DNA from: Takakia lepidozioides
Taxonomy: Eukaryota; Streptophyta; Takakiopsida; Takakiales; Takakiaceae
NCBI GenBank assembly: GCA_030704615.1
Contig: CM060734.1
Location: 2,790,001-2,854,000, forward strand
Direction: 5' to 3'
DNA: 64,000 nt
Both the position numbers and the translations under genes were made by a program. The notes under the pieces were generated by a model. It saw only the letters and a program-made list of their open reading frames with translations. It did no database searches and was not told where the DNA came from. Positions 58,801-64,000 of this stretch are shown here, piece by piece (the first letter of the stretch is position 1; the number at the start of each line of letters is the position of its first letter).

Positions 58801-61800
58801 TGTTCTTGATGGTCCTGAAGAGGGTTGCTCTCTGATGAGAATACCCCGGACGATGTATCAGAAAGTGGATATTGCCTTCAGGCCGCCGGCACATCGGGCA
58901 TTGACAATCTCCCTTTCCTCTATGCATCTGTTTTTTGTTCAAAGGTGGACTCCCTGCCCTGAGTTTAAACTTCAGTCAGTGCCGAGGTTGGTAGAACCTT
59001 CAGATCATCCTGAAGGTCCTCACTCACTTCACAAACTGGAGACAAGTTCAGGGAACTTCTATGCCTAACTTTGTTTTGTTCGGACATTCTGTGTGCTTCC
59101 GACGTGGCCTTAGACACGTCAGCCTCCAAGCTGGCAGGTTCAGTTCTTCCTGCCTAATATTCAGGTACTTGAAAATCTCCTCTACCTTTTTCTGCCAGGA
59201 CTTCGCCTGTTTAAGAGGACATCTTGCTACCAAGAAATAGAATCGATCATTTGAGGGTATCTGCTACTAGGCATGTGATTCAAGTGACCCCACCATCTGA
59301 TCTTGAACTCATCACAGTGGTATGCCAAACTCGCCTGGGATTGTACAATGACAGCTTCCCGGTCATCAGAGACAACTGCATCATCATGCCTTCCTCCTCT
59401 GCTTAGTTCTTCGTGTCCTTGATGAGGGCGCCTTCAGAGTCCTTCACAACTCTACAGGTTTAGACCCGAAATTGTGAGAGAGCATAATTTCCTCTTCTCG
59501 AGCCCTGCCTAGTACAAGATTTGGGGCAGGTGGCCCTTAGCTATGGGAGCCTGATGTGCTTAGAGGCTTACCTGGAGGCACGCCACCTCCTTGCAACGTG
59601 TAGGACTTGATTTGATATTCTGTTCCCGTGGTTCTACTGTGTTGTAGTGGCTGCACATCTTGGCCTCCTGCGGACGTTTTAAATTTCTTTTCTTTCTTTC
59701 TTTCAGCTGGGACAGCAGCTGCACTACCGCTTGTTATTTTCCATGTGGTTCCACCAATGTTGCCCCATCATGGATGAGAGAGAAGGAAGAAGCTCATTCT
59801 ACTAATGGGACATGCTTAAGCAGAAAGCCTTTTGCAGCCCTTGGCAAGCCTGCGGGCAAGCACCTTCCGACCTCCAACTGTCTCCTTCCTGTCAGCAGAA
59901 AGGTTGATTAGGCACTCTTTGACAATCACCAGTGTACACTACCTACCAGCTGTTCGCATCAGATCTGAGTAAAGCATACCAAGGACAACACTGTCCCTGC
60001 ATCTTACTGTAACAAAAATTCATGCAGCTCCTTCCTGAGAGTTTCTGGAGGGAAGAGGCCAAGATAGAATATGTCGAGGCCTTGAAGAGACTCTCCCACC
60101 CTTATCCAATCGCTCCAAGATCTTCCCTCTTGCTTGGGTGATGCAAGTAGTGAGGTTGATGTGGACTCTTCGGAGAGTTTCGTCACTTCTGTGGCTGATA
60201 AGAGCATTGGAAGGAAACTAATTGTATGCTGAAGAGCAGTGAATTGGTGGACCGATGGGATCCAGCTTACATCGCTGAGAGACGGGCGCTTTATAGGGAG
60301 TGCTGTAATTTCAAAGATGACAGAGAGCTGTGGTCTACCAGCTGCATGTAAATCAGCTAATAGAGGCTCAGAAGGAAATATATTGCAAAGAGTTGTGCCG
60401 TGGCAACCACCATGGAGGTAATGATAAAAGATTCTGGTTGGCCTTATAGCATTTGTAAAGGCCGGTAAATGGTCAGCAAGTACACGCTTTAAGGAATAAC
60501 AAGGTGCAGTGGTGACTTGTATGCTTGAGATTGTGAAAACCTTTGAAATGCACTACAGCATTCTTGGCCGTGAATAGTGAGGGGTTTTCTAAAGAGAGGA
60601 GGAATGCAGGTCAAAGAACTGCTCCTATGGACTGGACTATATCACAAAGGGATACAACGCGCCCATTAGTTCTTCTGAGATTGCTGAAACAATAGAGCAT
60701 CTAAAGGGCTATAAAGCTAGTGGGTGTGATGGTAATGTTGAAGAGTAATTCAGCATGGTGGCGATCCTATGGTGGAGGCCCTTGCCCTCCTCTTTCACCT
60801 TATTTGGAAGACTGAAGTGATGCCCTTTCGCTGGAGGGAGGATGTCATTGTCATTCTGTATAAAAAAGGCTACAGAGAAGGGCCTGGGAACTACAGCTGC
60901 ACATCTTCGCGCAGATAGCTGTTTTGTAGGATAATAAGCACCCGTCTTGAGGTTGATTGGGAGTCTAGAAGTGTTTTCCATGAAGGTCAGGTGGGCTTCC
61001 GGAGAAACAGGGGCTGCGTCGACGATATCATTACCCTAAGCCAGACTATTTAGGGAAGGAAAAAGAAGGAAAATCCACCTTTGTCGTCCTCCTGGATGTA
61101 AAAAAGGCTTAGGACACGGTATTGCACAACGGGCTGTGGCTTCGTCTGTGGTCTTCTTGGGGTCAGGGGAAAGATGTGGAGGATGGTTAACAACCTGTAA
61201 GAGAACACCAAAAGTTGTGTTATGGTCAATGGCCGGAAGTCTAGTTTCTTTGACATTGACCGAGTTGTAGTTCAAGGTTCTACCCTCTCCCTACTGCTCT
61301 TCAATGTTTTCAGTAATGAGCTCCTTGAAAATGTGGAAGGCAAGGGATTTGGGTTCAAGGTGGCTGATGCCACCATACCAGCTCTTATGTTTGCGGATGA
61401 CTTTGCGGGCCTGAAGGATATCCATCCAATGTTCAGGAGTCTATTGATTGTGCGAAGAGGTACTTTGACCTGTGGAGGCTAGAAGCCAACTTGCGGTGAT
61501 GGCCTTCAATGATCGTGGGGAGGGAGTAGGGGATCTCAAGTGGACATGGAGCAGTGAAGCGATCCCCATGCTCCCTTCCTACACTTATCTAGGCGTTGAG
61601 TTTTCCTACAGTTTTAACTGGGATGTGTATATGCAAAAAGTGGTTCAAACAGCTAAATGCAAAGTTTTGTGTCTCACTCAAATTTTCCACTGCAGAGGGA
61701 TTATACTGAAGCTAAATGGACCATGCTTGAAATGTTATTAAGAGTACGCATCTGCTGTATTGGTTGGCAACACCAACCATGCTAAAACTTTACAATCCAT

Positions 61801-64000
61801 TCAGCTTTCGGTGCTCAAAGAGAGAATGTTGGCGTCTTGAACTGCTAGTTCCTTGCTGTGGGCTGGCTTGTTTGTCCTCTATTCTGTCATGCATACTACT
61901 TTGGAGGTCGTTTCTGATAGCCTGTTTCTGTCCTGCTCGGTGAGGATGACATCTGGTAGTGGTCAAATCAGGGCATAGTGTCCTCAATGTGTGTCACAGG
62001 AGGATCCCTTCTCCTGGTGCAAACAATGGTCGCTGGCAGCCAATGTGGCGGTAACCAGCGAAGGCCATATAGGAAGATGTTGACACTGAAGATTGCCTCA
62101 TAATCGAGGGGAGCGGATTTGACTATCTCCCCATGTGACTGGAAATGGTGTAAGTGCTCTTAGTGCTTAGCACCCTCCTCAAAAGAGAGATCTGTAGTGG
62201 TTCCATCATTGTTTCCCACTTAATTTCTGGGATCCTAGGTCCCCAAATCTCACTGGCATGCATGGTGGTGGGGCTTACAACTGCCCTGAATAGCTGTTTC
62301 CTCCCGTTTGCGTTGTGTATAGCTGGTTGCACTGGCCTTGCAGTCGGAGAGAGCGGTTCTGCCTTTGCCTAATCTATCCTGTGCTACCAGATTGGATCAG
62401 ATGGTAAGCACATAATCAGCATTCCAAGATAGCTGTAGCATGTTATTGTCTCGTTCCTTAGCCTGGGTGGAAGAATTGGTGAGCTTGCCATTGTGGTCTG
62501 TTTAAGACAAGAATCTTTGTCTTCATCGAGTGTTAGACCTAATTTAGATTAGGAAGCAATCATCCCTACAGTTGTGACACTTCACATCTGAATAGATGTG
62601 ACTCTTCCTTAGTATAGGACCTAAGGAGAAAACGTTATTAAGAAGTTACTTTATAATATAAAAAGAAGATTCCCTCTCTCTCTCTAATCTGAATGCTCTC
62701 ATTTTATTACATGGTATCAGAGCTATCATGTGAAACCAACTAAAGTTGTGTAGTGGGATCCACGACGGACTGAGCTGCACTTATAGCCTGCTTATCACCT
62801 CATAGGCAGCCAACTGGAAATGAAGTCAGGGTTAATGAGAGGAAGATCACGGGGGCTGCCACTTTCTCCTCACCTGCACTAACCTGCTGCTGTGTGGCCA
62901 TGAGTGTTGTAGGCATGGATGATCCTCTATACGATGCTCTTCTTCACAGGTGCAAAGCTGGCACCCACCTTAGTGGCATATCCAAGCTGCTCATGTCCGC
63001 AGTAGGGCAGTAAACAACAATACATGTTTGTTGAGAACTTGTTCACGTATGTAGTGGATTTGTATGGCGATGTGCTTGGTTCTGTCGTGGAATTTGGTAG
63101 TGTCAATCAGAGCAATAGCACTCTGATTATCAAAAGTCGTGGGATCAGTGGCATTAAGAAAGCCAAGGTCTTGGAGTAGATGACGGAGCCAAATAGCCTC
63201 AGTGCTAGCTTTGGTCAAGGCCATGTACTCGGCCTGAGTGCTAGACAAGGCAATGGCCCGTTGCTTGCGACTGGCCCAGATAATAACACCAGCAGAAAGA
63301 ATAAAAGTGTATCCGGAGGTGGGATGTCTAGAATCGAGATTGCCACCAACCTTCTAAACAAAACCAGTACCAAGCAGGAAATTTAATGAACATCAAATTG
63401 AACTAGATCCCAAGCGTCCAGCAGGTTGGGTGGCACATAAGGGAAATCAAGCCGACATCCTCACAAAGCCTCTTGGCTTTGTTAAACACTCCTATCTTCT
63501 TAAGAAGTTAGGGTTGTTTGGAGGAGAAGCTGAGGATGATGCTTCCTAAGTGGGAGTGTTAGACCTAATTTAGATCAGGAAGCAATCATCCCTACAGTTG
63601 TGACACTTCACATCTGAATAGATGTGACTCTTCCTTATGAAGAGTCATCTTCCTTAGTATAGAACCTAAGGAGAACATTATTAAGAAGTTGCTTTATAAC
63701 ATAAAAAAAGATTTTCTCTCTCTCTCTAACCTGAATGCTCTCATTTTATTACATCGAGTTCAGCTGCAGTTGCAAGGCTGCCTTCCCCCTACCCTGTTTG
63801 GCATTTACAACAACGCCCTGGAGGAATTCATCCAAGCCAGAGGTGGCATTGGAGTCAAGCTTGATGGTGGACCTAAACAGAAACGGCCTGTGTTAGAAAC
63901 TTAGACCTGTCCTCACTTCTGCTGACGGCCGCTGTGGAATGTGTGCATTGAACAGGAGCTTGCTGAGGGTGGCTCATACAGCTGCCCTGAGTGCAGAAAG
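49808..64000 (+). CDS. ATX3/4/5-type histone H3K4 methyltransferase, N-terminal part
   Basis: Exons by frame and GT-AG: 49,808-50,018; 50,625-50,827; 51,364-52,497; 53,047-53,102; 53,485-53,713; 53,902-54,009; 54,212-54,280; 54,489-54,557; 63,956-64,000 (continues beyond the window). All listed junctions agree in phase. The start at 49,808 (MSEQAPGPLALSNL) is tentative. Exon 3 carries a PWWP domain (FEMGAIVWAKSGKRNDPVWP, about 52,326); exons 3-5 continue it with GKQR-DYAWVKHGMIFPF and FQLQTQLNRSRPSNFRQAI, as in plant ATX3/4/5. Exons 6-9 form the zinc/PHD region: CPGCGAVLP, CKHC, YCGACKKVWLP, CDYCGIWVHADCD, YSCPEC. No FYRN/FYRC lies between PWWP and PHD, which favours ATX3/4/5 over ATX1/2. The SET domain should follow beyond 64,000. 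Such enzymes methylate histone H3 lysine 4 in the nucleus. Confidence 0.85.
54870..58390 (-). mobile_element. Near full-length LINE in antisense, copy 2
   Basis: In order on the minus strand: a possible ORF1 end (SMSKNNTNRASYQINFKEVR, about 58,250); endonuclease pieces (FRHIGMHICAGQETW, about 57,730; GMSRKDLFVDCVYMPTEGTL, about 57,495); RT motifs YKAGGPDGIVNELI (57,130), LGSYRGIMLLNAVGKIF (56,960), EGQAGFRRNRD (56,420), FLDVKKAYDRVW (56,310) and ALMFANDFAGI (about 56,010); then EYASAVWVDNSNQAKSL (55,640) and CGQPEDNIHILIHCPG (55,215). The RT active-site stretch is FAND where the sister copy has FADD, so one catalytic Asp is lost. Many frameshifts are present. There is no RNase H, unlike the LINE at 1.4-4.3 kb. 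Confidence 0.88.
58670..59350 (-). mobile_element. LINE 3' tail, copy 3
   Basis: It shows CRRPEGNIHFLIHRPGYSHQ at about 58,890-58,830 (one Cys lost compared with the other copies) and the preceding basic region. It matches the tails at 48.0-48.4 kb and 55.0-55.4 kb. It is truncated on the 5' side. Confidence 0.75.
59350..60560. other. Intron stretch without a recognised element
   Basis: No family was recognised. A ttctttctttctttc tract lies near 59,688-59,704. It probably contains eroded repeats. Confidence 0.35.
60560..61830 (+). mobile_element. LINE reverse transcriptase fragment, sense, copy 4
   Basis: Plus-strand pieces: EALALLFHLIWKTEVMPFRW (60,776), GQVGFRRNRGCVDDI (60,990), LLDVKKA (61,085), KSSFFDIDRVV (61,237), ALMFADDFAGL (61,380-61,412, intact FADD), MLPSYTYLGVEF (61,568) and IFHCRGI (61,680). 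Frameshifts are many. It is the same family as the antisense copy at 54,870-58,390. The pair could form hairpin RNA after transcription of the intron. Confidence 0.8.
62100..62530 (-). mobile_element. Second LINE family, 3' segment
   Basis: On the minus strand from the copia border: KTKILVLNR, CYSYLGM, then LFRAVVSPTTMHASEIWGP and PLQISLLRRVLSTK. These are the usual blocks after the RT core of plant-type LINEs. The earlier RT part of a LINE lies at 63,759-63,900 on the opposite strand. Confidence 0.6.
62531..63753 (+). mobile_element. Defective Ty1/copia element, TSD TCGAG
   Basis: LTRs are at 62,531-62,711 (181 bp) and 63,557-63,753 (197 bp, with a small internal insertion gaagagtcatcttcc). 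Both run from tgttagaccta to tttattaca. The TSD TCGAG is at 62,526-62,530 and 63,754-63,758. The primer-binding site tggtatcagagct is at 62,712. Only 845 bp lie between the LTRs. The end of RNase H is in sense at about 63,405-63,546 (GNQADILTKPLGFVKHSYLL), and an earlier RNase H part is in antisense at about 63,350-62,995 (SSTQAEYMALTKASTEAIWL). The purine tract aagtgggag precedes the 3' LTR. It cannot code for its own movement. Confidence 0.92.
63759..63900 (+). mobile_element. LINE RT fragment beside the copia element
   Basis: VQLQLQGCLPPTLFGIYNNA followed by LEEFIQARGG matches the QGCPLSPTLFGLY block of LINE reverse transcriptases. It runs on the plus strand, opposite to the LINE piece at 62,100-62,530. 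It ends about 60 bp before the last exon. Confidence 0.65.

Larger units (their letters stand above)
54558..63955 (+). other. 9.4-kb intron splitting the PHD finger
   Basis: It begins gtagat after ...NRKLK and ends ttgaacag before ELAEGGSYSCPEC, in phase 0. It contains an almost full antisense LINE (54,870-58,390), a LINE tail (58,670-59,350), a sense LINE (60,560-61,830), a rearranged LINE (62,100-63,900) and a defective copia element. The neighbouring introns are 57-900 bp. Confidence 0.8.

Noticed and set aside
62712-62724. tggtatcagagct read as part of a tRNA gene.
   Set aside because: It directly follows a 5' LTR and is the standard primer-binding site. No cloverleaf surrounds it.

Overview
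This is a window of nuclear DNA from a plant-lineage eukaryote, most likely a streptophyte (charophyte-type) green alga. The species is inferred, not shown. The support is a spliced trithorax gene of the plant ATX3/4/5 type with GT-AG introns, combined with LINE, chromovirus, copia and Mutator-like transposons packed densely into every other region. No rRNA, tRNA, CRISPR or prokaryotic operon was seen.

Layout. 1-10.6 kb: degenerate interspersed repeats, two tandem 3' ends of a LINE with an RNase H domain (minus strand), a solo LTR with a 5-bp target-site duplication (TSD), a CCHC zinc-knuckle ORF, and a gag remnant next to an LTR that carries another solo LTR. 10,621-40,212: one very large DNA transposon bounded by an 11-bp TSD. 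40.2-46 kb: purine-rich GGGGAGC repeats with a possible minus-strand gene. 46-64 kb: the ATX-type gene, whose introns hold several LINEs and a defective copia element. The window ends inside its PHD-finger exon.

Main result. The 29.6-kb element at 10,621-40,212 is a nest of two related elements. The outer (older) copy holds a minus-strand Mutator-like (MULE) transposase gene with a GCM/WRKY-like zinc motif and a SWIM finger, and a divergent plus-strand gene. A second, related 13.4-kb element (13,949-27,376) has inserted into the outer transposase gene and made its own 11-bp TSD. It has the same layout: transposase leftward, palindromic repeat array in the middle, second gene rightward. In the inner copy the second gene reads as a ParB-like domain, a helical middle region, and a DNA amino-methyltransferase-like domain (motif IV-like before motif I-like), all spliced. 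The outer copy of that gene lacks the methyltransferase part and is split by a 7.0-kb Ty3/gypsy chromovirus (31,037-38,036, TSD CAGAA). Both elements share RTGAGC repeats at their ends, 11-bp TSDs and short terminal inverted repeats.

All four transposon genes carry stops or frameshifts, so these copies look inactive, although their architecture is still readable. Five copies of one chromovirus LTR, four or more LINE copies and the nested insertions allow an order of events to be read. All domain calls come from reading motifs by eye. No search was run.
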